From the NCBI GenBank assembly GCA_009667805.1, contig CM019069.1, positions 54,874,422 through 54,938,421 on the forward strand: a DNA stretch of 64,000 nucleotides. The letters run 5' to 3'. This DNA comes from Leptobrachium leishanense. Lineage: Eukaryota > Chordata > Amphibia > Anura > Megophryidae. The notes below the pieces were generated by a model. The model saw nothing but the letters and a program-made list of their open reading frames with translations. It searched no databases and was not told where the DNA came from. Numbering within the stretch: position 1 is the stretch's first letter; each line of letters begins with the position of its first letter. The translations under genes and the position numbers were made by a program. Below are positions 31,653-44,046 of the stretch, one piece after another.

Positions 31653-33616
31653 ATTGCCCCCAGCTCACATGGATATATATATTGTCTCCAGCTCACGTGG
31701 ATATATACAGGGCCGGATTAACATAGGGGCAGATGGAGCAGCAGCTCCAGGCCCATGCCCCAGAATAGGCCCAGAGAAAAATTAACAATGTCTGCATTGA
31801 TGGACATTTGGACCTCATTATGTCCAACACAATAGCAGCTACAGGGTCATGTCAGGTATCACTGGAAAGGCCAGAGCATGGCCTGTCCAATGATACCAAA
31901 CATGACCAGGTTTTATGTAACAATAAAAATAAAATAATATATTTTTTTTATTTTTCTTCTAACACAGCAATATTTTTCACTTTTCAATTATAAAGTGAAC
32001 AATGATGCTGCACTAACTCACCATCTGAAGTGTGGCGGTGATGGCATGATCCGTTATTACAAATTTTTACACCAAAAACCTAAACCCCCGCACTGCAGCA
32101 AAGTGCACTGGGAGGGACTTTGGAACCCTGCGTCACTAATCTTTATACCTCACAAGGTCAAGGGAGGTGTCATTGGACAGGTCAGTGTCTGGCCTTTGCA
32201 TTAATACCAAACATGGTCATGTAAAATCTAAAAGAAAGGAAAACCAAAAAACTTTTTTTATCTACTTATTTTTAGTTCCAAAGCGATGGCATTGTCCATT
32301 TGTCACGTATAAAAATGAGCACTACCACTGCCATTACTCACCTTCTCTTTCCCACGCTGGGAGCAAAATCAGTGTTTTATACATAGCCATATTATTCATA
32401 AAACACCTTCCTCCAAAACACAAGGGAAATATTTCATTTTTTGGGTTAAAATTGTATATTTTCTCAGAAAAATTCAGTAACAGAATCCCATTTCAATTTT
32501 TAACAAGAATGCCCTATAGAATATATAACCACAAAGGTTTGGATGATAAAATGTGAAAAAATTATTTTACACGCTGTAAATGATTGAAATGTAAATTTCC
32601 TCACACAGTATCTGCCTGGTTAGATATATCCGTATCTGCACTAATAAATAACCTAAAATATGCTTTCATTTCACTAAATTCCAAAAAAAGCCACCAAAAT
32701 CTTCAGCTCCAGGCCCATAGAGATCTTAATCCGGCCCTGGATATATATATTGCCCCAGCTCACACATGGATATATTGCCCCAGCTCACACATGGATATAT
32801 ATTGCCCCAGGTCACACATGGGTATATTTGCCCCCAGCTCACATGGATGTATTTGCCCCAGCTCACATGGATGTATTTGCCCCCAGCTCATGGATATATG
32901 TGCCCCCAGCTCATGGATATATTGCCACCAGCTCATGGGATATATTGCCCCAGCTCATGGATATATTGCCCCCAGCTCACATGGATGTATTTGCCCCAGC
33001 TCATGGATGTATTTGCCCCCAGCTCATGGATATATTTCCCCCAGCTCATGGATGTATTTGCCCCAGCTCATGGATGTATTGCCCCAACTCATGGATGTAT
33101 TTTCCCCCAGCTCATGGATATATTTGCCCCCAGTTCATGGATGTATTGCCCCCAGCTCATGGATGTATTTGCCCCAGCTCATGGATATATTTTCCCCCAG
33201 CTCATGGATGTATTGCCCCAGCTCGTGGATGTATTTGCTTTGCCCCCAGCTCATGGATGTATTGCCCCCAGCTCATGGATGTATTTTCCCCCAGCTCATG
33301 GATTTATTGCCCCAGGTCATGGATGTATTTGCCCCCAGCTCATGGATGTATTTGCCCCAGCTCATGGATGTATTTACCCCAGCTCGTGGATGTATTTGCC
33401 CCCAGCTCATGGATATATTTGCCCCAGCTCATGGATGTATTTGCCCCCAGCTCGTGGATATATTTGCCCCCCAGCTCGTGGGTGTATCTGCCCCCAGCTC
33501 GTGGGTGTATCTGCCCCCAGCTCGTGGATATATTTGTCCCCAGCTCGTGGATGTATTTGCCCCCAGCTTGTGCATGTATTTCCCCCAGCTTGTGGATGTA
33601 TTTGCCCCCAGTGCTC
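31653..33616. repeat. 23 bp minisatellite, roughly 35-40 units, split by a hAT element
   Basis: Units follow GCCCCCAGCTCATGGATGTA plus TTT, with variants (CACATGG, CGTGG, GGATATAT). Two units lie before 31708 and the rest after 32740. Because 23 is not a multiple of three, all plus frames read as long repetitive ORFs that are not genes. Confidence 0.93.
31708..32739. mobile_element. hAT non-autonomous element inside the minisatellite
   Basis: The ends CAGGGCCGGATTAA and, reversed, CAGGGCCGGATTAAGA are flanked by GATATATA at 31700-31707 and 32740-32747. The interior (about 31850-32020 and 32440-32600) shares sequence with the piggyBac-like elements at 156 and 36831, including AATGATACCAAACATGAC and GTGAACAATGATGCTGCAC. 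Confidence 0.92.
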
Positions 33617-33935
33617 ACCTTGCTCTGCGCTGTTCTTCACGAGGTGAGCGGCAGCTGGCATGATGCAGCTTGGCCGCTCGCCGGGAACCACCTGACCAGC
33701 GCAGCTGAGTTGTCGCGAGATCTCGTTCGCTGGTCAGCTAGTTCTCATCCCACGCGAGCGGCCAAGCTGCAAGCCAGCGGGCCGTTCGCAGAGAGAGGAA
33801 CAGCCGGCAGTGCTGCTCTCAGATTCCGGCGCTGATTGCAGGAATTTGGCGGCGGCGCTGGGCCCCCCTCCAATGGCGGAATGCCAGGGCCCGGTCGCAA
33901 CTGCGACCGCTGCGTCCCTGGTACTTCCGCCACTG
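33617..33935. mobile_element. GC-rich segment ending in a hAT-like terminus
   Basis: The right edge GTACTTCCGCCACTG would be CAGTGGCGGAAGTAC reversed, typical of hAT ends, and internal hairpins (GGTCGCAACTGCGACC) precede it. No matching left end or target repeat was found, so the boundary is tentative. Confidence 0.3.
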
Positions 33936-33943
33936 CGTCTGCT

Positions 33944-35022
33944 GACATGGCTGGAGGCACCATGACCATTCAATGTAATTTGAATGTCATATACAGGGCT
34001 ATTCACTAATCACAGTGGGCCCCGGACAGGTGGACCATTATTGAGGGAGCCTGGATTCCATGTTTGAAATTACTCTAAAACATTAAAATGGTAAGGCAGG
34101 TGTGAAGGAGGTGAGGATGGTTTAATGTTTAACCTACCTGTTCCCCCTTCTCCTGTTTTAACACTATGGTATAGCTAAGTATGTATAAGGCTTTTAATTG
34201 TCTCTAAAGATACAGATTTACATAAAGTATCTCTTTTAAATCATGACTATTTCCTCTTATAGGAAATTATGGGGTGCGTGGCATACAACGGTAAGAAGGC
34301 ACTGTGATAGTTACAACACTTAAAGAAGTATAAACCGGCAGTTGCCATAAACCACCCGTTTGCTCTAATCATATTACAAAGTAATTTTTTATTTATAGGT
34401 CCTATTACTTATGTTTTACATCTGGATCCCGTGAGACTGATTTATGATCATATCTCTCCACACATAATTATATTAATCATCTTCATAGCCTGGATGTTCC
34501 CCAAAGAAAATTGTTGTAATAATTAGCACATTGCAGGAATGTGGTAATGGTAAGAAAATGTAATACATACACGTAAACATTTATGAGTGATGGCGACGCA
34601 CTGAAAGTTATGTTTGCAATAAAACATTTTCTGTTATTACATGAACTCCACTTATTGCTCTGATCTGTTCCATGCAGCCATTGTGTTCATTCTAATTGTA
34701 GATGATACAAAAATACAAATAATCTTAAATACCCTAATATAGAATTGCTTCTATACATAGAAGTAATGTTTTTATCCATTATGCCTCATCATCATATCCC
34801 CTCTTATAAGAAGGAACCAACAAAGTATCCTCATTGTCATTAAATAACACTTAATTTAGTGTTGTATTAAAGGAACACACTAGAAAACAAATTCACTTGG
34901 TTTTAATTGGGTGGGAACTGCATCACTACTGCAACCGCTTTACAGCAATTTTCTTATGCTCTTACCCAGATGCTCACCTTTTTGTTATTTCCGAGCATAT
35001 ATGGCCGTGCTGTAAAACTCAC
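33944..35022. other. AT-rich spacer, nothing recognised
   Basis: No supported feature. Confidence 0.45.
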
Positions 35023-35121
35023 GGGCCCCCAAATGTTGATGCCTACAATTCCAAGAATTCTTTGAATGCATTAGATGGCCAAGGAATCATGGGAATTGTA
35101 GTACAGAAACATCTGGGGGGC
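35023..35121. mobile_element. ~100 bp foldback MITE
   Basis: GGGCCCCCAAATGTTGATGC and CTACAATTCC on the left are mirrored by GGAATTGTAGTACAGAAACA and TCTGGGGGGC on the right. It abuts the L2 tail at 35122. Confidence 0.6.
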
Positions 35122-35739
35122 TAGAGATTGACAGCGCATATCTATGGTTTACGCAGTGCTTTACAATAACCAAAGGGAACAAGATGATACAGATAAACGG
35201 ACATAGGATGGAAACACTAGGTATAGAATACCCTGCTCATAGGAGTTTACAATCTGGAGGGATTGGGGTGGAGGAAGACAAGGGGAATTTTACTGGACTG
35301 CAGGATCATTGGTGCCAGTGGTTCAGGAATGGTGGGGCCATAGAAGCAGCTTCAATCATGTGTAAGTGAGCAGGGGGGTGAGTTGCATCAGTGATGTGGT
35401 CCGCTAATCTGAAGAGATGGGTTTTGAGGGATTTCTTGAAGGTCCGAAGACCAGGGGAGAGTTTAATAGGGTGAGGCAAGTCATTCCACAGGACCGGAGC
35501 TGCCCTTGAGAAGTCTTGGAGGTGAGAGTTGGCTGTGCGGTATAGACCGATGACAGGTGGAGATCGCCTGCTGACCTGAGTTTTCTAGACAGGACGTGTT
35601 TGCATAGTAATACAGACATGTAGGGAGGGGTTGAGTTATTGAGCGATTTGAACGTGAGCGTCAGTATTTTAAACTGCATCCTGAAATGTACAGGAAACAA
35701 TGGAGGGACCGGCAGAGGGGGGAGGTACGCGAGCTGCAA
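35122..35739 (-). pseudogene. L2-type LINE, C-terminus of ORF2 and 3' tail
   Basis: On the minus strand 35404-35739 reads RMQFKILTLTFKSLN, TPPYMSVLL and a degraded LWNDLP...SFK-like end (CGMTCLTLLNSP, SKPISSD). This is the usual C-terminal module of L2/CR1-type LINEs. Towards 35122 follows the characteristic 3' region with TTGTAAACTCCTATGAGCAG and ATTGTAAAGCACTGCGTAAA. The copy is 5'-truncated and frameshifted. Confidence 0.75.
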
Positions 35740-36826
35740 AAACTAAAATTTTTTGCATGCATTTTTAATGCAAGATTAGTGTTTTACCTGGAAGCAGATC
35801 TCACTCCTGTCACTCTGCATTACTGTAAAGAAGCTACAAGGAGCAACTCTCACTGTAGCAAAAAAACCAAACATTACTGCTGCATTACAACAGCCATAGA
35901 GAGGGCAGAATCCAGGGAGAGCATTCTGGGGTCAGTCAGTACTGTAAATGTATAAAATTCACAAGGTTATAATGGCTGAAAATCCATGTACAGTATAGAT
36001 ACAAGGTATTACTGCAATTTCCATACACGGCATTATGTAGGCACATACAGATACTTTTATATTCTACTGGTATGTTTTGAAAGCCACATTAATAATAATC
36101 TCATTATGATTACTACAAATCCCCACAAGCAGGAGATCTGACCATTTTTTGTGGTCAAGAGATCTGACCATCTTTTTTATCACATTTACAGTATTTGATG
36201 AAAAAGGCAATTTCTGCCTGTATGCTGATAATGCAGACCCCGTGATAAATTATTCAATATAATATCCAGAGCTAGAACCTTTCATCCCATCAATATTTCT
36301 GAAAAGGGATCAATGAACAAATGAAAAAAATAGAAAAAGAGCAGAATTTAGATTTATTTTCAGAATAACAATCATTATTCAAGTTTACTGCTTTACCCTA
36401 CATTTACGTGTCATCTGTGCATCCCATGTTTCAAGTAAATGTTATGATAATATTTTTTCAACAAACGCTGTCAGTAGTGAAAGGGTTAATGAAGTATAAC
36501 GGTTGATGGATTTAGGTGACGGATCACTTACTAGACGAATATTAAAAAAAAAATTGTTCTGAGAGACATACCATTGCACATATCCTCATATGGTCCTGGA
36601 AATAAAGCAAAACAGACAGTTAATTAACTGGGTTTAATGACACAAATTGCTTTAAACCATCTGTTCTTATTATTTCTTCATGCAAAACCCAAGTATATTT
36701 ATGATTCTAACGTTCCGAAGGGGGAATAACAAAGGATTGATTGTCCCCCCATGTCCCTACGTATCTTTCCATAATTCTCAAATTTAAGTTTAAAGTATTT
36801 ACAGCAGAGGCAAATCCAAATGTATT
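35740..36826. other. Spacer, nothing recognised
   Basis: No supported feature. Confidence 0.45.
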
Positions 36827-36830
36827 TTAA

Positions 36831-38056
36831 CCCTTTCACTGCTGAAGACGTGTGGGGCACGTCCTCATTGATGCACGTTAAATGCTGAGGACGTGCCCCA
36901 CACGTCATCAGCTGTGCGGGACCCCCGGCGGAGATACTCACCTCTCTGTCCGGGGTCCCGCGGTGTTCTGACTTCAGCGTCCTCAGACGCTGAAGTCAAG
37001 CTCCTCCCAGCGTAAATGACGTCATCGTGCTTGGCGCGATGACGTCATTTCCAGGCGACCCCCCCGGCAATGCCGGGAGATAGCCTGGAAGGGAGGGGGG
37101 GGGATCCGTACGGATCCCTCTCCCTCCCGATCGGAAAGGAGCAGCGCCAAAAGCCAGGCACCGCTTAAAAGGGGAGAGTCTCCCCTTTTAAGCGGTGCCT
37201 GGCTTTAACCCCTCAAGCGCCGGGTTGCACTTCAGCGCCTTGCGGCGCTGAAGTGCAGCCTAGCTCCGGTGGGGGCCGCCATCTTGGATGGCGGCTCCAC
37301 CCCCTGGTCTCCCCTCGCTGCCTGATGTCATCATGCATAGCGTGATGACGTCAGATAGCCGGGGAACCCCTAGCTGCCAGGGGATTTTCCAAGGAAATCC
37401 CCTGGTGGAGATATGGGGTTCTTGTGAACCCCGATATCTCCAGAACCGTGGCAGCTAGGGGGTCATGGAGGGTGTCCATGGAGGGTGTCCTGAGCATGGC
37501 CTTTCGAATGATACCCAACATGACTAGGTAAAAAAAAAAATATATATATAATAAAAATAAATAAATTTAAAAAAAAACATGTTTTTTTGTGTGTTGTTTT
37601 TATTAATGCAGCAATATTGTTCACATTTCAATTATAATGTGAACAATGATGCTGCACTAATGATTTTTTTCTATGGGGTGCGTTTGCTAAAAATCACGTA
37701 AATCCCCCCACAAAATGTAACAAGTCCCCATTTCAAATTTTTGTACAAGCGCACCCCATAGAAAACATAACCACAAACACTCATGTGATAAAATGTGAAA
37801 AAAAACACTTTACACACTGCACATGATTAAAAACTCAATTTTTATTGTATTTTTTGTTATAATATACAGACAGGACATGACGTATACATATAAAAATGAT
37901 ATATTATGAATCTGCGGAGTCTGCCAGAAAGAACGATATATAATATGTCTGGGTCATTTATTAAAATATGGCTTCAAATCGTGTTTAAACATGATGAGCG
38001 AAAGTGGTAAAAATGAGCTCAGCACACAGCGGTGAAATGCCTCAGCAGTGAAGGGG
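36831..38056. mobile_element. piggyBac-like non-autonomous element, palindrome-rich, copy 2
   Basis: TTAA lies at 36827-36830 and 38057-38060. The ends CCCTTTCACTGCTGAAG and, reversed, CCCCTTCACTGCTGAGG are inverted repeats. It has the same length as the copy at 156-1381 and the same plan: GC-rich palindromes at 36847-37460, then an A/T-rich half with GTGAACAATGATGCTGCACT and GATATATAATATGTCTGGGT in the same order. Confidence 0.9.
36847..37460. repeat. Serial palindrome array, second copy
   Basis: Hairpins at about 36847-36906, 36917-36961, 36969-36999, 37014-37050, 37053-37092, 37093-37130, 37150-37202, 37227-37257, 37275-37296, 37321-37353 and 37371-37456 correspond in order to those at 158-763. 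Cores differ but remain self-complementary: GATCCGTACGGATC here against GGTCCTTCGGACC in copy 1, and GCCATCTTGGATGGC against GACATCTTGGATGTC. Confidence 0.85.
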
Positions 38057-38060
38057 TTAA

Positions 38061-38816
38061 ATGTAAAGGTTTTTTTTATTCTTCAATAATTTAAAATTCT
38101 CTCACTTCGGTTAGTTATGGGTTATGCAATTCGCATATATACTGTATTTCTTCATTTGTGTTGGCCATTTCTATTCATTGACAGGAGTGGTGGATATTAT
38201 ATTGGTGGACCTGGTAGTCCTCAAATATGATGCAGGTGTTAATGATATTGTGTACACTGTATACGTTCTTACTTGTGTTGGGCAAATGCTATCTTATGTA
38301 GTTGCTCCACTAGTTTTACATGGCATAGGTAGTTCCTATTTGACCCTGGGGTCAAGTCAAGCAGGACCATGTGGGAAAGCAATTCCTCTGCTATCTTCTT
38401 AGGAGGAATTGGGTTCCCACACCCTGAGATGCTGTCCCTGTAGGTTTCTCCATAGCATCATCCCCATTTTAGTGTTACATTCTGGGGAAGGCGCTACCTC
38501 GGCACCTTGCCCCGGAATGAAGCGATATCCTCGGTGATACTCAAGGTAGCATTTCTACGCCAACACGAGTATCACCTCCTAGAGTCCATAGGACTCCATG
38601 GAGGGTGATGCTGCCAGGCCTCGAGTCCTGCAAGATCTTGTTCCTGTGAGTTTGCACAGTGCAGCAGGGTGACTATTTATTCCCAGTTTCACTCTGCTCG
38701 TGGCCAGGAGAAGCAGCAAAGCGGGCTACCGTTCTCGCCTAGTAGTGAGTATCGGATTTATTGAGGGGATTTTATGAGGTGGTAAATGATTTCGGTGCAG
38801 TAATTAGTGCTAGGAC
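38061..38816. other. Unassigned, possibly the left part of a CpG-rich MITE
   Basis: From about 38440 the composition rises in GC. The block at 43972-44046, on the other side of the large hAT element, is a right end of the GGGCC-TATTAC family, so this side may hold its left part. No clear left terminus was found. Confidence 0.3.
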
Positions 38817-39392
38817 TTTGTAATTAGTGATGGGCCGAACGATGGGTTCGCATTCGAACACGAATATTTGGAAAAGTTCAGATTCTAACACGAACACGAT
38901 TCGAACTCAATGCATGTCAATGGGACTCGAACTTTCAAATTTTAGAGTGCCCTCCAAGAGGGCATATATGCAAGATATTTGCCATAAAAGGTGTATGGGG
39001 GTCTGGGTAGTGCCCTGGGGGACAGGAAACAAGGATAAAAAGTAAAAAAAAAAACCTTTTTAAAGGAACAGTGATTTTTCCATGACATAAAAGTTAAGAA
39101 TAAAAACGAAAAATTCCTTCAAATATCGTGCCTAGGAGGTCCCCATAACCTGCCCATGAAGTGGCGGATTTGTAGGATGTATAGAAACATTTAAAAAGAA
39201 AAAAATGACATTTCAAATGAGGGTAAATGGTTTTCCTTTAATCTATTCATAAACAACTGCTTGGGAAGGCAGCCTGTATGAAAAGAGGAGACGTTTTAGG
39301 ACACGCAGAACAAGTTTAGTGATTTTTTGGCTAAATTATGGTGAAACTTATGCAGACTTTGGATGAAAGTAACAACAGGTGCATTACAATTG

Positions 39393-40725
39393 GACCTTTG
39401 GTGCCAGCTAGTGCCTTCACACCGTAACCCCTCTGAGGTATTGTGGAAGTGCAGGGGTGGACCCTGCCGTCAAATATTAAAATTATATAAATCTGGTACA
39501 CGCGTCAGAGCACCCAAATATTGGGCCTTTGGTGCCAGCTATTGCCTTCACACCGTAATCCCTCTGAGGTATTGTGGAAGAGTGCAGGGGTGGACCCTAC
39601 CGTCAAATATTAAAATGATATGAATCTGGTACACACGTCTGGCAGTGCACCCAAATATTGGGCCTTTGGTGCCAGCTTGTGCCTTCACGCCGTAACTGTT
39701 ACGTATCAAGTTCTGTCTTGCATTATATTATTCACATTTTCAAGTATTGGGTCCTGTCCTGCAGTGTGTAGAATTCATTGTGTTCCTAAGTACCAATCAT
39801 ACCTTGCAGTGTGCTGTATTCATTGTGCATTCACGTATCAGGTTCTGTCTTGCATTATATTGCATTCATGTTTCCAAGTATCAAGTCCTGTCTTGCAGTG
39901 CGTTGAATTCATTGTCTACCCAAAGTCCTGTTATCTGTCTGTAGCTGAGAAATTATACCCAGTACAGGGCTACCTCCTGTGTCTGTATTTCTGCACTGTC
40001 ATTCCTGTTTCCCAAGTGCTGCAAACAAAACCAAATACCTGCCCTAAGGCTAGGGTCAGACGAACGCATTTTTATGTTGTCTGTGAAAAAGTGCGTTCGA
40101 ACGAATGGACGTATTTTTTCACGGAATACGCGATAGCGGTCATACTATGCGCATTTTCGTCCGTGATTTTGTATGGATCATCAATAAAACTCTTTTTGTG
40201 TCTGGACGTTATGTTGGCCGGACATTAGCAGCGTCTGACATCTCCTAATCACGCACACACGCCTCTAGCGGACGCAGCGCACTCTGTACGTCAGTACCTG
40301 CGGTTTCACGTTATCGAAAAAATGCGTTCGTTTTCCACTTGCGTTGCGCAGCCGGACTTTTGTGCGACCGTACTTCGTATATTGGCCGTCATTGCCCGGC
40401 ATCTGCTGCTAGTGCGGCCGTGATTAAGTGCGGCTGCACGCGCGTTCGCACTGCCTCAGTCTGACCCTAGCCTAAAGGCTTCACTCTACACAGCCTGGGG
40501 GTTCCCCATCACCCTATAGGGGGCCTACCGTTACAGTAACCCCTCTGAGGTATTGTGGAAAAGTGCAGGGGTGGACCCTGCCATCAAATATTAAAATGAT
40601 ATGACTCTGGTAAACGTGTCAGTGCACCCAAATATTGGGCCTTTGGTGCCAGCTAGTGCCTTCACACCGTAACCCCTCTGAGGTATTGTGGAAAAGTGCA
40701 GGGGTGGAGGTTTTGGGAATGCAGA
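39393..40725. repeat. ~135 bp tandem repeat in the 3' part of the hAT transposon
   Basis: Copies carry CCTTTGGTGCCAGCTAGTGC and CCTCTGAGGTATTGTGGAA. Starts are near 39395, 39526, 39663 and 40640. The array is interrupted by a second imprecise repeat (39700-39940, GTCTTGCA/TTCATTG motifs) and by the nested element at 40048. Confidence 0.75.
40048..40472. mobile_element. PIF/Harbinger-like MITE nested in the hAT transposon
   Basis: The inverted ends GGCTAGGGTCAGAC are flanked by TAA at 40045-40047 and 40473-40475. It is 425 bp, CpG-rich and has no ORF. A related copy lies at 59813-60260. Confidence 0.85.
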
Positions 40726-40738
40726 AGAGATGCCCGAT

Positions 40739-43260
40739 CTATTCAGTTACATCAGCATCAGGGGAGTGATAGCTGCTGATCCAGGACTGATTCATTTTTA
40801 TAAATGTCAGCCGGTCTACAGAGTTGGTGGACAGACACACTCTTCTGTCCGTGACAAAACCTCCAGCGGCACTGAACGTCCTTTCAGAAAGCACGCTGGA
40901 TGAAGGGCAACCTAGTAGCTGCATAGCATATTGGTTAAGTTCTGGACAGTGATCCAATCTCATCACCCAGTAAGCCAGTGTATCATCTGCTGTAAAGGTA
41001 TCCAGGTCTGCCCTTGCTCCTAGGCAGTCCTGCACCATATGGTGAAGATGCTGGCAATGGGTGCCTACATTTGACGTCCCTGGGCGTCGTGGACTAAAAA
41101 AATTGGAAAAGGCATCAGTCAAGTGGCCCCCTTCACTGCTCTTCCTCTGATAAACCCCAGCCTCAGAAGCACCTGTGTCATCACTTGGTAACCTACCAGT
41201 GCCTGGAAAGTTGTTACACAAGTGTCGCTTTAGAGCGTCCTCAAGTTGTTTCATCCTGTCCTCCCTCTGTGAGGGCAGGATGAGCTCTGCAACCTTACCC
41301 TTGTATCGTGGATCAAGAAGGGTTGCCAACCAGTAACGATCCCTCTCCTTGATAGCACGTGTCCTGGGGTCTTTTAGCAGGCTTTGCAGGATAAGGGAGC
41401 CCATGCAGCGTAGGTTGGAGGTGGCATTAGCTTCCGAGTGTTCCTGGTCGCTGAGGATGACCATATCGTGCACTACCTCCTCCCAGCCACGTACTAGTCC
41501 TTGGGTTTCTGGGGACACAAAACCCTCCCTTGAGGAATCCCCACCTTCAATGCTCCCACAACTGAAATATTCCTCCTCCTCATCCTCCTCCTGTCTGATC
41601 TGAGGACCCGCAGGAATGCTGTCTGCGGAAAGACTGGGGCCTTGATAGCTAGGGAAGTCCTCCTCTTCCTCCCGCTGCTCTGCCTCTAGTGCCACATCTA
41701 TAATTCCCCGCAGAGTGCGCTCCAGGAGGAACACTAAAGGAATTGTGTCACTGATGCATGCACTGTCCCTGCTCACCATCCTCGTTGCCTCCTCAAATGG
41801 TGACAGTACAGTGCATGCATCCTTGATCATCAGCCACTGTGGGGGAGGGGAACAAGTTGACCTGAACCTGTCCTTGTGCCATACTCACACAGGTACTCAT
41901 TGATGGCACTCTGCTGCTTGTGCAGCCGCTGCAGCACTGCCAATGTCGAGTTCCACCTGGTGGGCATGTCACAGATCAGACGGTTTGTGGGAAGGTGAAA
42001 TTTTTTTTGAATTTCTGCCAGGCGAACACTTGCTGGGAATGACCGTCTGAAGTGGCTGCAGAATTTTCTGGTCTGGCTGAGAAGCTCTGCCAGCCCTGGG
42101 TACCTGGCTAGGAAACACTGTCCCACCAGATTTAGGAAGCTGTGCTAGGCATGGTACATGAGTCAACTTACCCAGGCGTAGGGCGGAGAGAAGGTTGCTG
42201 CCATTATCCCAGACGTCCATTCCCAGCTCATGCTGGCGTGGTGTTAACCATCTCTGCACCTGCCCCTGCAGAGCTGACAGAATTTCTGGCCCGGTGTGGC
42301 TCCTGTCCCCTAAACAAACCAGCTGAAGCACAGTATGGCCTCTTTTTGCTTGAGCCATTGCGTAGCTCCTGCCACGTGTCGGTTTAACTGCCACTTCACC
42401 AGAGACAAAGAAGGAGAAGGAAGAGGTGGTGGAGCAGACAGACCTTATATAAGCAGCTTTTTGGAGGCGTGGTGGATGAACAAGCTCCAGCACAGAGCCC
42501 CGTCTTGGATCCCTCCCAGCTGAAATCAGCATTACCCAGTGTGCCGTGAAGGAAATGTAACGGCCCTGTCCATGCTTGCCAGACCACATGTCTAAAGTAA
42601 TGTGCACCTTGCTGCTGACTGCCTTTCCCAATGACTCCATAACATTGTCTTCCACGTGCTGGTATAGTGCTGGAACGGCCTTCCATAAAAAGAGCTGGCG
42701 TTTTGGAACCTGCCACTGTGGTACAGCACATTCAGCAAATTCACGGAAGGAGGCAGAGTCCACCAGCTGGAAAGTCAGCAGCTGTAATGCGAGTAATTTT
42801 GCCAAGCTGGCATTTAGACGCTGGGCAACGGGATGGTTGGGACTATATTTTTTCTTACGCTGCAGCAGCTGGGGCAACGAAATCTGACTGCGTAAATCTG
42901 CAGCTGATGGGATGCTGTCACATTCTGAGGAAGGACCTAGTACACCCATTACTGTAGCATCATCCCTGTCAGTGGAGGTTGTAGACAATAACATGGCCGG
43001 ACATATAGTGGGGGTAGAGACAGATGAGGACCGATGGGAAGTGTTGTGCCAACGGGATGCTTGACAGGTGGTCATATGTCGCTTCAAGGATGTGGTACCC
43101 AAGCGGCTGATGTTTCTCCCACGCTTGATCCTCTTCAGACATAGCTTACAAATAGCAACGCTGCCGTCTGCTGCACATGTCGTGAAGAACTCCCAGACAG
43201 CAGAGTTCCTGGACGTGTGCTTTGAGACAACAGCGCTCTGCACCTGAGGCACCTGAGACA
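40739..43260 (-). pseudogene. hAT transposase (BED finger, RNase H-like, dimerisation domain), frameshifted
   Basis: The enzyme would excise and integrate hAT elements. Reading from 43260: WEFFT, then a BED zinc finger CKLC...HMTTC at about residues 38-66, and the catalytic-region block HITLDMWSG (~42588). GMDVWDNGSNL and HVPCLAQ come near 42170-42240, after which the frame shifts near 42140. MPTRWNSTL follows near 41950, and the C-terminal dimerisation signature CPSSSVLSERTFSAAG near 40870-40915. A short GTGAGT...CCCCACAG segment between about 41830 and 41900 looks like a small intron, although phase is off by one. An acidic N-terminal extension lies upstream in another frame (43290-43400). 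At least one frameshift makes this copy probably inactive. Confidence 0.88.
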
Positions 43261-43971
43261 TCTGATGCTTTGGACTGGCTACAGTTGGTCATAGAGGACG
43301 TTCTGCCTCGTGTTTGTTGTGCCTCCTCCTCACTTGACTCCTCTGTTCGATCAGGCACCCAGGTGGAGTCAGTGACCTCATCATCGTCATCAACACCCTG
43401 ATAGCTGGAAAGACCCAGATTCAACTCTGAATAAATAAAGATACAGATTAAAGATACAGATGAACTCTGATTCAACTGTGGTATTCTATGGTATCTAGAA
43501 TTAAAGATATATAGATTTTCCAGAACTCTGGTATAACTCAGTGATACACCCTGATAGCCTGGCAGTGCCAACACACAGATTCAAATTCCAAGAACTCTGG
43601 TATAACTCAGTGATACACCCTGAAATGCAACAATCTCCTCTCCTCTCTGATTCAGTCCTGCAACAAACACACGCTGGGGCTGCAGGGAAGTCTTATATAG
43701 TGTGCTGCGGGACTTAGCTCTGTGAGCCCATGATTGGGCAAATTTTGCCCAATCAGGACTCTGAGCCCTGATTGGCATAGTCTTGCACCTGTCTTGCACC
43801 TGACCTGTGGCATTGTGGTCCATTGTGGTGCATTGTTTGCGAACACGCGGTGAACACGCGGAAATGTTCGCTGTTCGACGAACAGTCAATGTTCGATGCG
43901 AACTCATGTTCGCATCGAACCACCAGCCCATCCCTATTTGTAATACCTTACTTATCCTAATGCTAACTACT

Positions 43972-44046
43972 GATTGTGCTCTCCATGTTAAGTATAGGAT
44001 GCGCAAAGTACAGCAAGCTCAGGAATCAGGGATGTAATACAGGGGC
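43972..44046. mobile_element. Right-end fragment of a CpG-rich MITE
   Basis: CATGTTAAGTATAGGATGCGC and ATGTAATACAGGGGC match the right part of the elements at 22073 and 29152. It lies just outside the hAT target repeat, so the hAT probably landed in it. Confidence 0.55.

Larger units (their letters stand above)
38825..43936 (-). mobile_element. Autonomous-type hAT transposon, 5.1 kb, with transposase
   Basis: The terminal repeats TAGTGATGGGC and, reversed, TAGGGATGGGC are flanked by TTTGTAAT at 38817-38824 and 43937-43944, an exact 8 bp duplication. Subterminal DNA is rich in TTCGAAC/GTTCG motifs. A minus-strand transposase occupies 40739-43260. Left of it lie ~135 bp tandem repeats and a nested Harbinger-like element. 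Confidence 0.93.

Noticed and set aside
32584..33835. Three overlapping long plus-strand frames of ~290-360 codons full of HGCICPQLMD-like words
   Set aside because: They are readings of a 23 bp minisatellite in all three frames. The unit length is not a multiple of three and no domain is present.
39620..40228. Plus-strand frame of 202 codons
   Set aside because: It crosses tandem repeats and a nested MITE in the hAT transposon, antisense to the transposase direction, with no domain.
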